A DNA stretch of 64,000 nucleotides from the NCBI GenBank assembly GCA_023374045.1, contig CM041780.1, positions 95,451,005 through 95,515,004 on the forward strand. The letters are read 5' to 3'. The stretch is from Limonium bicolor (lineage: Eukaryota > Streptophyta > Magnoliopsida > Caryophyllales > Plumbaginaceae). The position numbers and the translations under genes were made by a program. The notes below the pieces were generated by a model, which saw only the letters and a list, made by a program, of their open reading frames with translations, was not told the origin of the DNA and searched no databases. Every line of letters begins with the position of its first letter. Position 1 is the stretch's first letter. This document shows, one piece after another, positions 25,401-38,000 of the stretch.

Positions 25401-26369
25401 GTCTAACATGACTTACCACCTATTGTGTGTTGGTTGTTAAGTTCCACTATGAACTTCTAACAAGTGTTAACTGGGAAGTGAGGAATCCGGTTATCCGGTC
25501 ATGCATGTAAGTTAAGAGTGGATATCTGAATCAGATTCGACTCTTATGTTGTTAAGATTGTTCTCCTTAATTTGGCGTTCGATCTCCCGCTAGCTTCTTC
25601 CAAAGCTTACCTATTCTGACTTATGATCGGTTTAGTGGGAACCTGTGTTTGTGTGGTGTGTTCGGGTCACTAAATCCGAACCATCTGTGACTTAAGTTAC
25701 TCGTTCGTCTAACAGAACGGTAATGAGTGTGTTTAACGAGCTTGACATGAGAGTGAATCACTCTCTAGGCTCTTATGTTATTTGACCCTTGTGGTTTGTT
25801 ACCGTGGAGTGAAAATCCACTGTGTATGTGTTGTTGAGCTATGCACCATTGATGCCATGCTCCATGTTATGTTATGTTATGTATATAATTGAATGCCATG
25901 TTATAATGACAAGTAGCTGCGCGTATCCCGGTAGCCGATGGGCTGCGCGTTAGCCATACCAGCCAAGGGTTGCTGACCCCCTCGGGGGATCCATATTCTT
26001 ATACTGCAGGATGAGGATCGAAGAAGCGGAGTGGCTTTAGATCCTAGGATGTAATCCCTTTTGTATACTTTTGGATGTTGGCCCGGGATGCGCCTGTGCT
26101 CCTGTGGCGTTATGTATTATTGGGTTGTTGCAGTTACAGTGACGTATACAGTGAAGGAGGTATGTAGTACTCGGTATTGTATATAATGTATTTATGGTTT
26201 AGTTTTATGCTCGGGAGTCTGATCATCAGACCGGTACAACTGTATTATTCTGCCTTGTCAACCACGTGGGTGGTTGACGGCGTTGTAGCACCGAAGCGTT
26301 AGTTACTGTTTAGTTGTTTTATTCCGCTGCGATTTCATTTAGTATCATGTGAGTATTAGGGGTGTTACA
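22443..26369 (+). mobile_element. Solo LTR, family B-like, inserted in family A LTR
   Basis: Starts TGAAATACCCCAAACC and ends GGGGTGTTACA. The flanking 5-bp direct repeats GTTAC (22438-22442 and 26370-26374) are a clear target duplication. Length 3927 bp. It is collinear with the family B LTRs (same order of landmarks: the GTGCTTTAAGGAGTCTTAAAGCAC palindrome region, the pyrimidine-rich leader near 23100-23300, the CCGGAC cluster at 24694-25021, the CCCCCTCGGGGG stem near 25976) but clearly diverged. No internal region, so it is a solo LTR formed by LTR-LTR recombination. Confidence 0.9.
24694..25021. repeat. CCGGACTTG/CAAGTCCGG inverted-repeat cluster in solo LTR
   Basis: Five clusters of short palindromes such as GACCGGACTTGCAAGTCCGG, each followed by a TTCTGGAA-type spacer. 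The same cluster, with three units, is at 32876-33052 and 42452-42625 in the intact family B LTRs. Confidence 0.85.
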
Positions 26370-26374
26370 GTTAC

Positions 26375-27975
26375 ATAAGTGAGGGGAGATTAAAGAAGAT
26401 TGGAGGGAATTAAATTTTCACAATTAAATTAGTTTGTTAAATAAGCTCTCAAGCTTTCTCATTTAAATTTGTGGTATTATTTCGTTTAACGATGGGTATT
26501 ACATGTTACATAAATTCTTTTTTTTTAAATTACTCTTCAGAGAATATACTCTTAAGTTACAATTGACTAATTGATATTAATACTGATTGAAGTCCTAAAG
26601 TTTAATATATATATATCCCTGCTATTAGTCCACCTAGATGTCACAATAACATTTAATATTAATTGTTATGTATGAATTTTACTCTAATATTTTCCTCTTA
26701 TTATGTTTTCTATAAGGTATGTCATTTCTTTTATTTATTGTTAATGTATATATATATGTATTAGATTATTCAAGACATTCTTGTGTAGTTTTATGATTTA
26801 ATTATCTCTATTAACTTTTACACATATCCTCATCCAATATATGGTTTACAAAATAAAGTATTTACCTTAGTTTCAATTAAGTATATTAACTACCACATTA
26901 TATAATTAATATAAATGGAGATTAATTCAATCCCTTGATTTAACCTAAGTTACTATTTTATTTCCTTTATATATATATATGTATATATATAATTTTTACT
27001 TCACTTAAAAGTTTATACCCAAAAATATTTATTAAAATTCTGTATTAAATGTAAGTTTATTCTTATTATATTTTTCCCAACCTATAAAGTTCATTAATCA
27101 ACTATACTTTAATTTTTGGTTACATTAAAAACCATATATTATAAGATAACTTATGAAATATTCATAAACACAATTTTTAGACCCATTTACTCTTGTCTAA
27201 AAATTCCCAAATTTATTATATAGTAACTACGATATTTTAGACATATTATAAAAATTTTATTTCATAAAAATATCTTTTTAAATTATCTAAATTATTCCAT
27301 AATACTTAAAACTTACAAAAATTATAACTTAAGTTTAAAATCAAAACCCATATTAATTTACATGAAAATACACTATAGTTTATAAGGAATCTATGGTTAA
27401 AATGTCAAGTCAAAATACATTAGGGAAGGACATAAAATAAATCCAACAAGTTAGAGTTTTATTCTGGGATTTATATTACTTAATCATCTACGTTATAATC
27501 TCGGCCGTCCGTTTCTCCTAACTACAATCGGGCGCCCAGATTTGTTGAGTTCATCAGGAAACCCCTTAATTTAGAATTTTATGTTAGGTTTGATAAATCT
27601 TTTTAGACTATATATTTATTCTTATAAATATAATTGAGGTTCATTGAAACCTTAATTCATGTAAATATTTACTTAATCCATTATTGCAACATGTTAGCCT
27701 TATATAATTAGACCTTAATTATTTTTATTATTATTAGGGATATTTCAACTATGATTTTATATTGACTTTTATGTTCTAAATCAATGTTCCATATATTTCT
27801 AAAATCTTTTATAATATAATTGGAGTGTCTTGAAATTTTTCCAAGATTTATTGACTTATAAATCTTACTACTAAATTCATAATACCATATAATAATTTAG
27901 TATTTAATAGTATTATTTAAGGTTCAATAAAGAAAATCCCCTAAATTAATTTAGATTAATTTAAGGGGTATTTCA
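26375..27975 (-). repeat. Second part of the split family A LTR
   Basis: Continues the LTR interrupted by the solo element. Collinear with 45930-48326 and 54160-56574 (for example ATTCAAGACATTC, ACCATATATTATAAG, AATCTCGGCCGTCC) but lacks roughly 1.2 kb found there after the CGGCCGTCC motif. Ends GGGGTATTTCA. Non-coding, with TA-repeat tracts near 26745 and 26972. Confidence 0.8.
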
Positions 27976-28220
27976 GTCTACCCCCTTAAAATAAACTTCA
28001 TCTCGAAGTTTTAAACCAACTAATAGCTACTCACACCGCTTCGAGTGTGCTGGCAAGAATTCCAAGATGTCTATCCATTAATAATTCCAAATGTAATTCC
28101 ATACCAATCCATACAAAATGTAATTCCGTACCAATCCTTTATTTCCATATATTCTCATTTCCAAATTCCACTCAAGATTACTCAACCAAGATATTTCAAA
28201 GATAGAAATCAAGAATCGCA

Positions 28221-30357
28221 CAAGTTCGGACGTGACTGTTTCTATCTGGGATTTACTCTCGAACTGTGTCCGAACTTGGGAAGTCCGGACACAAGTTCGG
28301 ACGTGTGTATGGTTTTCAGTATTGGGTCGCGGCTTGTGTCCGAACATTTGAAGTCCGGACACAAGTTCGGACAAGGTGTTATATGGACCAAAAACATTGT
28401 TTAAGGTATGGAAATGATGTGTAATGATGGGGATTGATGGTTAATGATGTTATGAGATTGTTAAGGACATTTTAGGTGAGTTTTAATGACAATTAAGTGG
28501 GTGAAAAGTTGTAATAGAATGTGAAAGTAAAACAAGTTAAAAAGTGAAGTTATGTAACTAAGTTAACGGGGAAAAATTATAAGCATTAGACATTAAATAA
28601 TCATGCTACCCCGATGTTAATAAAAGTACATGTAATGTTATCAGTTGTTCGAGAATTGCTCGAGGAACATGAGTGGACGTGGTAAAGTGGACTCCGGTGA
28701 CAGGTATGGTTTTCTTGCGACCTGTGTCCTACCGGATTACACCGGCTTGTATGCCAATATGTTTTCTTGAGTGTTTGCCACCTTGTAAGATTAAAACATG
28801 TAATGAGTTTATAGTAATTCATTTATGTGGTGAATTTGGCCTCCGATACCATTTAACCTCAAGTATGTGTTAAACCTTAGCTAACCAAAACTAGGAACAC
28901 ATGAGTGATCGGTATATGGAGTTGACGGCCCAAACCTTGGGAACGTGCTAACCACGGCTATGTGTGAGTTAGTTGGATATTGTTGTTGTATGCAAGTGTG
29001 TGAACCTCCCTTGTGTGCTTAACTCGGTTGTGATACCGTATGGTGTGTGGATGTGGTAGGCTCCATAATGGATCTCTAACTACTTATTGATAAGTGTATA
29101 TGTACTAATGGGGGGTGAGGAGTCCGGTTGTTCCGGCCACGCGTGTGATGGACGGGAGTCGATATCATATCCGGTTCGGCTCTCTTGGTGTATGTATAGG
29201 TGGTATTCCAATTTGGTTTCTACCTTCCCTTAGCTTATCCAAAGCTAGTTACTGACTCACGTCGGGCCACAGGGGCATACGAATGTTATTTCGGTGTGCT
29301 TGGGATTACTATATCCGACACACCTTGGGTATAAGTTAACCGTTCTATATAACACGGACGGTAACGAGGTTGGTAACGAGCTTAACATGGGATTGGTAAT
29401 AATCTCTAGGCTCACTGTGTATACTAACTATGGTGGAAGGTTCCTTGTGAGAACCGATTTTATGGTGTTATGTAATGTTATGGTGCTATGCAAATTCCCT
29501 TGCTATGCTATGGTATATATATATATTATTGGATGTTTTAAATGAATGCGATGTCAACATGTGTACGTCGAAACAAGAAAGGTTTTGTTATGTTTTGTTA
29601 TGAGAGGAATGAGTTATGTTGTAGGATAAGGAGTGTGTGGATCATGGAAATGAATCCCAGTTTGTGACAAGAGGCGTTTAAGGATAACCCGAGTAATGGG
29701 TACATGTCGTTCGTTAAGGAAGTAGCTCCGTTTTAGAGGAGAGCCACTCTAAGGATAAAGGAATCATTGGATGGTTGGTTAAGTGTGGATGTGTTGGTCA
29801 TAGGTTGAGTCCATTGAGGCGAAATGTTATGTGTTGTATGTTTATGGCTTGTACGCATGATTTAAATATAATCAACTGCATGCTAAGACGACAATTAGTT
29901 GTGCGTGGCCCGGTAGCATGTGGGCTGCGGGATTACCATACCAGCAAAGGTGCTGAGCCCCTTGGGGGCCACCCTTTCTCTCCTTTTCTATTTCAGGTAC
30001 AAGGAGCTGGAAGCCGTTCGAGAGTAGGACGGGGTAGATGTTTATACATGGGTAGCCATTTAAATGGCGTAAGCATTGTAAGCGTAGTAAGACCGAAATT
30101 GTTATCGGCATTAGTTTGTAAATACTCGGTACAGTGGGAATGTATGTATATAATAAATGTTGAAAATGGAATGAGGATTGTATTGTGTAGTTGCTCGGGA
30201 ATCTAGTCCATCAGACCGATACAAATGTATATGTATTAGCCTTGTTAGCCACGTGGGTGGTTAACGGCGTGTAACACCATTGAATTAAGTAATGTGATGA
30301 GTTGAGATTTCCGCTGCAGATTGATGTTAAGTGTATGGTGGTGGTTGGGGTGTTACA
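28221..30357 (+). mobile_element. Family B LTR, 5'-truncated fragment
   Basis: From about 28221 the sequence matches the second half of family B LTRs (compare 33040-35003): GGTATGGTTTTCTTGC at 28701, TGAGCCCCTTGGGGG near 29955, GGGGTGTTACA ending at 30357. Its palindrome cluster differs: GTCCGAAC/GTTCGGAC instead of CCGGAC, closer to that of family C. The 5' half is missing and the left junction is with family A internal sequence. Confidence 0.8.
28223..28372. repeat. GTCCGAACTT / AAGTTCGGAC inverted-repeat cluster
   Basis: Two blocks of three short dyads (AAGTTCGGAC, GTCCGAACTT, AAGTCCGGAC). They occupy the place where other family B LTRs carry CCGGACTTG palindromes. Confidence 0.8.
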
Positions 30358-30435
30358 CATATTAGTCACCTAGTTTCTAATTCATTAAGTGTTCTAATTC
30401 TAGATAAATTTTGACATAACCTCCCCTAAAATCTT
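30358..30435 (-). mobile_element. Left remnant of family D LTR
   Basis: 78 bp between the truncated family B LTR and the complete family B element. Its last five bases, ATCTT, are the target duplication of that element. It is therefore probably the continuation of the LTR that resumes at 58115; the sequence is too short to prove this. Confidence 0.5.
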
Positions 30436-33400
30436 TGAAATACCCCAAACCTTGGCATGTTGTGTAAATGTTAAACTATGGTATTGAAAGGCTAAAAAGT
30501 GCCTTAGAAACATAAATGAACCATTTAAACCATGGTAAAACACAATAAAACACTAAGACACGGTTTGAGCAAAAACATGCTCTAAGCTTGGAGTGAACTT
30601 GGCTAGGACCCAAAGAGCCTACCAAGACTTGATAATGTTTAATTATGAATTTATAAGGCTAATTAAGTCCTTAGGAAACTTTGGTAGACAATGAAACCAA
30701 ACAAGACACAAATAATACCTTAAGGTCAATATGGGCTAAAATGTGCTCTAAGCTTGGGATAAATGTGTATAAGACCTAATGGTCATACCTATGCCTTATT
30801 TATATGTTAATGAACATATTAAATCAATTACTAAAGAAAACCAAGCTTGAAAACAAGTTAAAACACAAAATGTGCTTTAAGGAGTCTTAAAGCACGTTTT
30901 TGAAAAATTGTCTTGTAAATGAGTTTGAATGGCTAAATGTCCATCATTACTCTTTAATTAACATGTGTACTATATAGTATCACATTTGGAAGTCTATATC
31001 CATGGGAAATCAAAATTTCACTTCTATGTGCCTTGTTTTTGTGAATAGTGATTTTTATAAGCTAGTTTGTAACATATGTTACTATAAGTGAGACAATTGG
31101 TTAATAAAGTCTAAAATACCCCTAGGTACTATTGGGGGCCGGTTTTAAGGTGTGGTGACTCACCACCCTTGTTAACATGCTAAGGAAATAAAGAATGACT
31201 AACTTAAGTACTATTTGCTTTTTAAGTACAAATATCTTCCAAAAAGCAAAACTTATCTCATTCTTTCATTTCCTTCATTTCCCCACGTATCCAAGCTCTC
31301 TTCTACCTCTCTTCTCTCTGTTCTCACGTTCATACAGCACCACCACCATGGAAGTCCACCTTGGAACCCTTGTAAAACATAGCTCACTTAACCAAATCAA
31401 AAACAAACACCACCATTCTCTTCCTCTCATCAAGCTCTTCATTCCTATCTTCTCAAAATTTCAAGATCACCATTTCGGTGCCATGGAGTTCCACCATTGA
31501 TGGAGCTTGAGCTTGTCTTTCCACATATTATTGATCTCCTTTGCTTCTAGGTAAGGAATCTCAAAGAAAAATCAAGTTTCCTCCATGTTTTGTCATTGAC
31601 CGAAAATATTCATTGATGGAGCTCCTTGTGTTGCTTTGTTCTAGCTCCATTTGAATCTTTCAAGGACTAGATGGAGTCCTCTCTTCATAGATATTCAAAC
31701 ACCCTTCAAAGATTAAGGTAAAACAGCTACATTAATGTTTTGAAATAATGTAAACCTAGGGTTTACAATGAGATGGAGCTTAAAGCTTGAATACTCATTA
31801 TGTTGTTTGTATAATGTTTAGTAGTTGGCAAGGAACCAAATGCCTTACCGGTTTTGTAAGGAAACAAGAAAGAAATTTGGGAGGAAAAAGAGGTAAATAT
31901 GCTATCTCAATGTGATTTAATGCCTTAGGAGAAATGAGCTTATAATGCTTGTTAAAACTACCTAAAGAGCAAATGGTGAATGACTTAGTAAGGTGTTCTC
32001 AAGGACACTAGTAAAGGAACATATGTCTTGGTGTGTGTAATTGCAGGTCAAAGGCTTATGTATTGTGGAAATTCAGTGTTTAAGGATTATGCAATTTTAG
32101 GGCCTAAGAGCCATGTTATTTAAGGGCCTAAGTGCCAAGCAAGTTTAATTATGCACTATATTGTGATGTAGTGTAAATTTGGTGAAGTTTTGTGAGTGAT
32201 AGTGTTCTTGATGGAATTGGGTGTTCTTGAGTGTTAATGGTGAAAACTATGAGTTTTGGAATGATGATGTGCTAAGAGAACCCATGGCGAAATTTGTAAA
32301 ATGTATAAGGGATTCTAGGTGCTTAAATGAACTTGGGTGAACTAGGAATTGTTAAGAATGGATACATGCTTCACTAAGGAAGAACACATGCATTAAGGTG
32401 TGCTAAGGTGCTATAAGGATTTAGGCATTGTCTTGGAAGTTCTAGGAATTCAATATGTGCTTTTGAGAATGTATTAAAGTCTTGGAGAAGTTGTTTAAGG
32501 TTTAGGTTATGCAATGTGCAAGGTGGGAATAATGTATAGATAAGGTTTTGAGAAAGGAACTTTAAGGAGTTGTGAAAGAGAAGATTTGGTTAGTAAGAGA
32601 GGATGCTTGGGAGATGATGTTATGATGGTGAAGAAACACTTTGGTATAGAGGTTATTAAGGATGAAACACCACTTGAAAAACTAGGAGAAAACATTGTAA
32701 GTGTTAGAAATTTTGTGAAGATATAAGTAAAGCTTTAAGGAATTAGAAAAAGAGTTTTGTGAGTGTTTAAGGATATCTTAAGGTGTGTTTGAAGTGCCCA
32801 AATGAGGTTAGGGTATACTAGGATATATGGGGTGTAGTTTGGAGTTGAATGTAAAAAGGAAAACAAAGATCTGGGGCAGACCGGACTTGCGACCGGACTT
32901 GCAAGTTCGGTCGGGCCCAGTTTACCCTGTGGGAATTAGTTTCTGGAATGGACCGGACATAGGACCGGACTTACAAGTCCGGTCGGAGTAGAAAATTTTT
33001 GACGGAAATGTGTTCTGGAATCGACCGGACTTGGGTAAGTCCGGTCGGACCAAAAATATGGTTTAAGGTTATGAAATGATATGTAATGATGGGGGTGATA
33101 GGTAATGATGTTATTAAGGTTGTTAAGGACATGTTAGGTGAGTTTTAAATGGCAATTAAGTGGGTGAAAGTTGTATCAAAATGTGAAAGTAAAACAAGTT
33201 AAAATGTAAAGTTATGTAACTAAGTTAACGGGGAAAGTTAAGCATTAGACATTAAATAATCAAGCAAACCCCGATGTTAATAAAAACACATGTGATGTTA
33301 ACAGTTGTTCGAGAATCGCTCGAGGAACATAGTGGACGTGGTAAAGTGGACTCCGGTGACAGGTATGGTTTTCTTGCAACCTGTGTCCTACCGGATTACA

Positions 33401-35003
33401 CCGGCTTGTATGCCAATATGTTTTCTTGAGTGTTTGCCACCTTGTAAGATTAAAACATGTAATGAGTTTATAGTAATTCATTTATGTGGCGAATTTGGCC
33501 TCCGATACCATTTAACCTCAAGTATGTGTTAAACCTTAGCTAACCCAACTAGGAACACATGAGTGATCGGTATACGGAGTTGACGGCCCAAACCTTGGGA
33601 ACGTGCTAACCACGGCTATGTGTGAGTTAGTTGGATATTGTTGTTGTATGCAAGTGTGTGAACCTCCCTTGTGTGCTTAACTCGGTTATGATACCGTATG
33701 GTGTGTGGATGTGGTGGGCTCCATAATGGATCTCTAACTACTTATTTATAAGTGTATATGTACTAATGGGGGGTGAGGAGTCCGGTTGTTCCGGCCACGC
33801 GTGTGATGGACGGGAGTCGATGTCATATCCGGTTCGGCTCTCTTGGTGTATGTATAGGTGGTATTCCAATTTGGTTTCTACCTTCCCTTAGCTTATTCAA
33901 AGCTAGTTACTGACTCACGTCGGGCCACAGGGGCATACGAATGTTATTTCGGTGTGCTTGGGATTACTATATCCGACACACCTTGGGTATAAGTTAATCG
34001 TTCTATATAACCGGACGGTAACGAGGTTGGTAACGAGCTTGACATGGGATTGGTAATAATCCCTAGGCTCACTATGTATACTAACTATGGTGGAAGGTTC
34101 CTTGTGAGAACCGATTTATGGTGTTATGTATTGGTGTTGTGCTATACAAGTTCCCTTGCTATGCTACGATAAGTATACGTTAGGTGTTTAAAATGATTTT
34201 GTTGTTATCAGGTGTACGTCGAAACAAGAAAGGTTTGTTATATTTTGTTATGTGAGGAACGAGATATGTTGTGGGATATGGAGTGTGTGGATCATGGAAA
34301 TGAATCCCAGTTTGTGACAAGAGGCGTTTAAGGATAACCCTATTAATGGGTATATGTCGTTCGTTAAGGAAGTAGCTCCGTTTTAGAGGAGAGCCACTCT
34401 AGGGTTTAAGGAATCATTGGATGGTTGGTTAAGTGTGGATGTGTTGGTTATAGGTTGAGCCCATTGAGGCGAAATATTATGTGTTGTATGTTTATGGCTT
34501 GTATGCATGATTTAAATATAATCAACTGCATGCTAAGATGACAATTAGTTGTGCGTGGCCCGGTAGCATGTGGGCTGCGGATTACCATACCAGCAAAGGT
34601 GCTGAGCCCCTTGGGGGCCACCCTTTCTCTCCTTTTCTATTTCAGGTACAAGGAGCTGGAAGCCGTTCGAGAGTAGGACGGGGTAGATGTTTATACATGG
34701 GTAGCCATTTAAATGGCGTAAGCATTGTAAGCGTAGTAAGACCGAAATTGTTACCGGCATTAGTCTGTAAATACACGGTACAGTGGGAATGTATGTATAT
34801 TAAATGTTGAAAATGGAATGAGGATTGTATTGTGTAGTTGCTCGGGAATCTAGTCCATCAGACCGATACAATGTACATGTATTAGCCTTGTTAGCCACGT
34901 GGGCGGCTAACGGCGTGTAACACCATCGAATTAAGTAATGTGATGAGTTGAGATTTCCGCTGCAGTTTGATGTTAAGTGTACGGTGGTGGTTGGGGTGTT
35001 AAA
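30436..35003 (+). repeat. Family B 5' LTR (4568 bp)
   Basis: Starts TGAAATACCCCAAACC. The end is degraded to GGGGTGTTAAA where other copies have GGGGTGTTACA. Holds a pyrimidine-rich leader (31255-31330), the CCGGAC palindromes (32876-33052), a TGAGCCCCTTGGGGGC stem near 34601, and TTTCAGGTAC at about 34640. A 101-codon open frame at 31195-31500 recurs in the other copies but shows no domain. Confidence 0.9.
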
Positions 35004-35008
35004 AAAAG

Positions 35009-35020
35009 TGGTATCAGAGC
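35009..35020 (+). other. Primer binding site, initiator-Met tRNA
   Basis: TGGTATCAGAGC, five bases after the LTR end. It is the standard complement of the 3' end of plant initiator-Met tRNA, used to prime minus-strand DNA synthesis. Confidence 0.95.
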
Positions 35021-38000
35021 GAAGTATCGCTCTGATGACTGAATTACCGAGCTTAGGAAGTACCGAGTTAGGATTTTAGTACTTTGGGTTAAGGGTTGAG
35101 TGATAGCGTGAGAGATACGCTAGATAGGTATTACCAGTGTGCACTGGAAACCTACTATATCCATCCCACCCTCCACAATCCCTGTTATATAACTTGGGAA
35201 ACAACGCCAGAGAGATGGAAGTCCACTCTCATACTCGGGAATACCCGATCTGGCTGTTATTAAATACCTTTAGGGTACGGAGAACCTGTCATACGGTAGA
35301 TCCCGAAAACTGGGAATCCCGGAGACGGTCCCCATCTGAACAATGTTAACCGCATTTAACACGAAGAATGAAGATTGTGTATAAATAGAATTTCTAGCAA
35401 CCTGGGTCGACATGCAGAGCAGTCGAGAATAACCAGCTTGCAACGCACCAACCGTGCAACAGGCAAGAAATGGATTAATAAAACCCGAGACGAGTGTCTA
35501 CGGGACCACAGTTGATAAATAATACACCAACGGTATATCAACCGACAAGGGAACTACAACGTAGTGCCCAAATACGTGGAACGGGCTACAAAGAGAATAC
35601 AATACTAAGAAAAAGGGGCCTCCCAGAATGGGAAACACCCTAGTTAATGATTATCATGTGGAAACAGTGAGAAGTCACCTAGAGGAGCATTTATCAAGGC
35701 AATAAGATCAGTGGGGGCCAACAAGGCCACTGATGACAATATGGGTCAAAACAATACCACAATCGGTAGGTGTCAAACCGATAGCCAGTTAGCATGGCGC
35801 ACTTGCCATAGCAAGTGCTGCTATAACAGGGCTGTTCGGAAATTTATAACCACTACAAAGTACTTGGAAAAGTACCATGAAGTTAAATGTGATCATCATA
35901 ACAGTGGAAGGGCCTGTTAGTCTAACCTCTGTAATTGGAAGTACACCAGTCAGCAAGAAGCTAGACTTGGCTAAGGTAAGAAGATGTTGTGAAACCATGA
36001 AAAATTTTCTTTCAAACCCAGATTTACCTAAACTCTTTCTTTCAAAACCAGATTTTCTTTCAAACCAACACTTCTTTCCAACCTTCTTTTAAACCAAGCC
36101 AGTGAAACCAGGGGCAATTGACAAGGATACAACAGTGGATAAACCTTCCCTCGATTAAGTTCGGGAAGCAAGGAATGAATATTGTCACGGGACGATATAA
36201 GGGAGTTGACAACAGAATACTTCACCTAGGCGGTGACGGACAAACGGGACCTACGATGTTTCTAACTGTTTGTGGGAGACACCGCACTCCGATAGGAGCA
36301 TGTGGGCCTGACAGACCTACTTATAGGTTAGTTGGGTAAGTAGCAATGTATCAATATGATACCCCATATATGTATACGAGTAGAGTCCAGAACACGGGAA
36401 GTAGTCGACTCCGTACTACGGTAAGCAGTATAAGTCAATCAAGAACTAAGGATTGCCATGAATGGTTGAAGCTAAGGAACTCAGATAAGTTAACGAGATT
36501 ATACTACGGTTAGTGAATTCCTTTTAAGGGAATGTTTAAGAGTAGGAAATGCGAAGTGCACAAACTGTTAGTAAAGACATAGCATATGTCTTAAGGATCC
36601 TCAGGGATAAACATGATAGCTGGAAAACAGGGCAAGGCAGATGCCTAATGTGGGCATATTAATGTGCAATGGACGGGATGAAATTCCCAGAATGAGTACC
36701 TACATTATTAGGAAATGTTGACCTTCACAGAAGAAGATATTAACCAGTTAAGAACGCAAAAAGGCGTGGCTAACTGAGTGTACCAATAAGTGTGAACTTG
36801 ATGTAAAGGCATAACTTAGTAACACCCAGGAGCAATCCATAAAGGGTGTTCGCATCAGTAATTGTGGCACGAAATGCATGATAGAAGCACAAGGGTTGAA
36901 ACTAATACCCAGTTTAGACATAAGTTGTCAGGAGACGGTCTGACAAACCTAAGGGGCATCCCATGAAAGGAAACGGAAGGCAACGACCTTGTCATGGAGC
37001 CCACTACAACCCCTAAACATGTAACGTTGTACAGAGAAGTACATATGTGTGGACAGCCTACAATGAGCCCAGCTCAAGGCAAATAAGGCTTATAAGCCAT
37101 AAGCAAGATACGTTATATAAATTCGATTGATTGTAGAAGTTTATGTTGTATAAGTGGATAAAGTGGTAAGCGGACCACCGCATTAAGAGTAGGGATCCCC
37201 CTCGATGTTGTGAGACCGCAGAAGCGGTAGTTATGTGAATCAAGTTCAAGAAATATGTGGAGGATGGACCACGTTGTTATTACCCCAGGGTGATTTGAAT
37301 AAAATAACACGAAAGGAAGTGCTCGTACCAGTTGTGTACACAGGAAGAGTAATAAGTCTGATAGCAATCACCATAGGTGTGTGAAGCTTAATGTGTAGCG
37401 AACAACGCTCAAGAAAACATAAAGACTCAAAAAAAAAATATAAAAATATAGTATATTCAAAAATCAGCCAAATAAGTGGCCAGATAAACCCAGCGTAATA
37501 GCGGAAGCTAATATAATAGCGGATGCAGTGTAAGTTGATGTTGTATAATGAGTAAGGATACGGTGCGCAATAAGCGACCGTTGTGTGAGTATTGTTAGAT
37601 GATAAAATGGAGAGTGAGCAGAGTTATGAGTTAAACCCAGTGGAGGCACAACAGTAAGCGATAGCAAACGAGCCGAGCAGTAAGCCGGTGACAAGTATTA
37701 TGTGATAAGAATTTCAGTAAAACACAGTGTAAATTCCTATCGCAATCGCATGAGAGATTACTGTCAAGAGTTTACGCCTCTGCACTCTGTATGACTGAGT
37801 GTTTTGGTATTGCACTTGCGCAGTAATGATCAAGTGGGATAGCTAGGAATCAGAAGCATGGTAATTGTGGAGGAATAATGTTATAATGGCCGATGCATAG
37901 GTAATGCAAGGCCGCAGCAATGAAAGAATACATGTACAAAACCAAAGGTGGAGACATGATTAACAGTAAGTGACTACGGTAGCACTAACTGCCAAATATC

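Larger units (their letters stand above)
18358..28220 (-). mobile_element. Family A LARD-like element, one LTR plus internal stub (minus orientation)
   Basis: The LTR runs 18358-27975, interrupted by a solo LTR and its target copy at 22443-26374, so its own length is about 5.7 kb. It begins TGTAACGCCCC and ends GGGGTATTTCA on the plus strand. The PPT complement TCTACCCCCTTAAAA follows (27977-27991), then about 230 bp of internal sequence collinear with the intact copy (CTCACACCGCTTCG, CCATACCAATCC), ending abruptly at about 28220. Only the 3' LTR and the adjoining internal stub therefore remain. No coding region. Confidence 0.8.

Noticed and set aside
31195..31500. 101-codon open frame recurring at 40775-41083
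   Set aside because: It recurs because it sits in the two LTRs of one element. The matching place in the solo LTR (about 23100-23400) has no equivalent frame, and no domain is visible.
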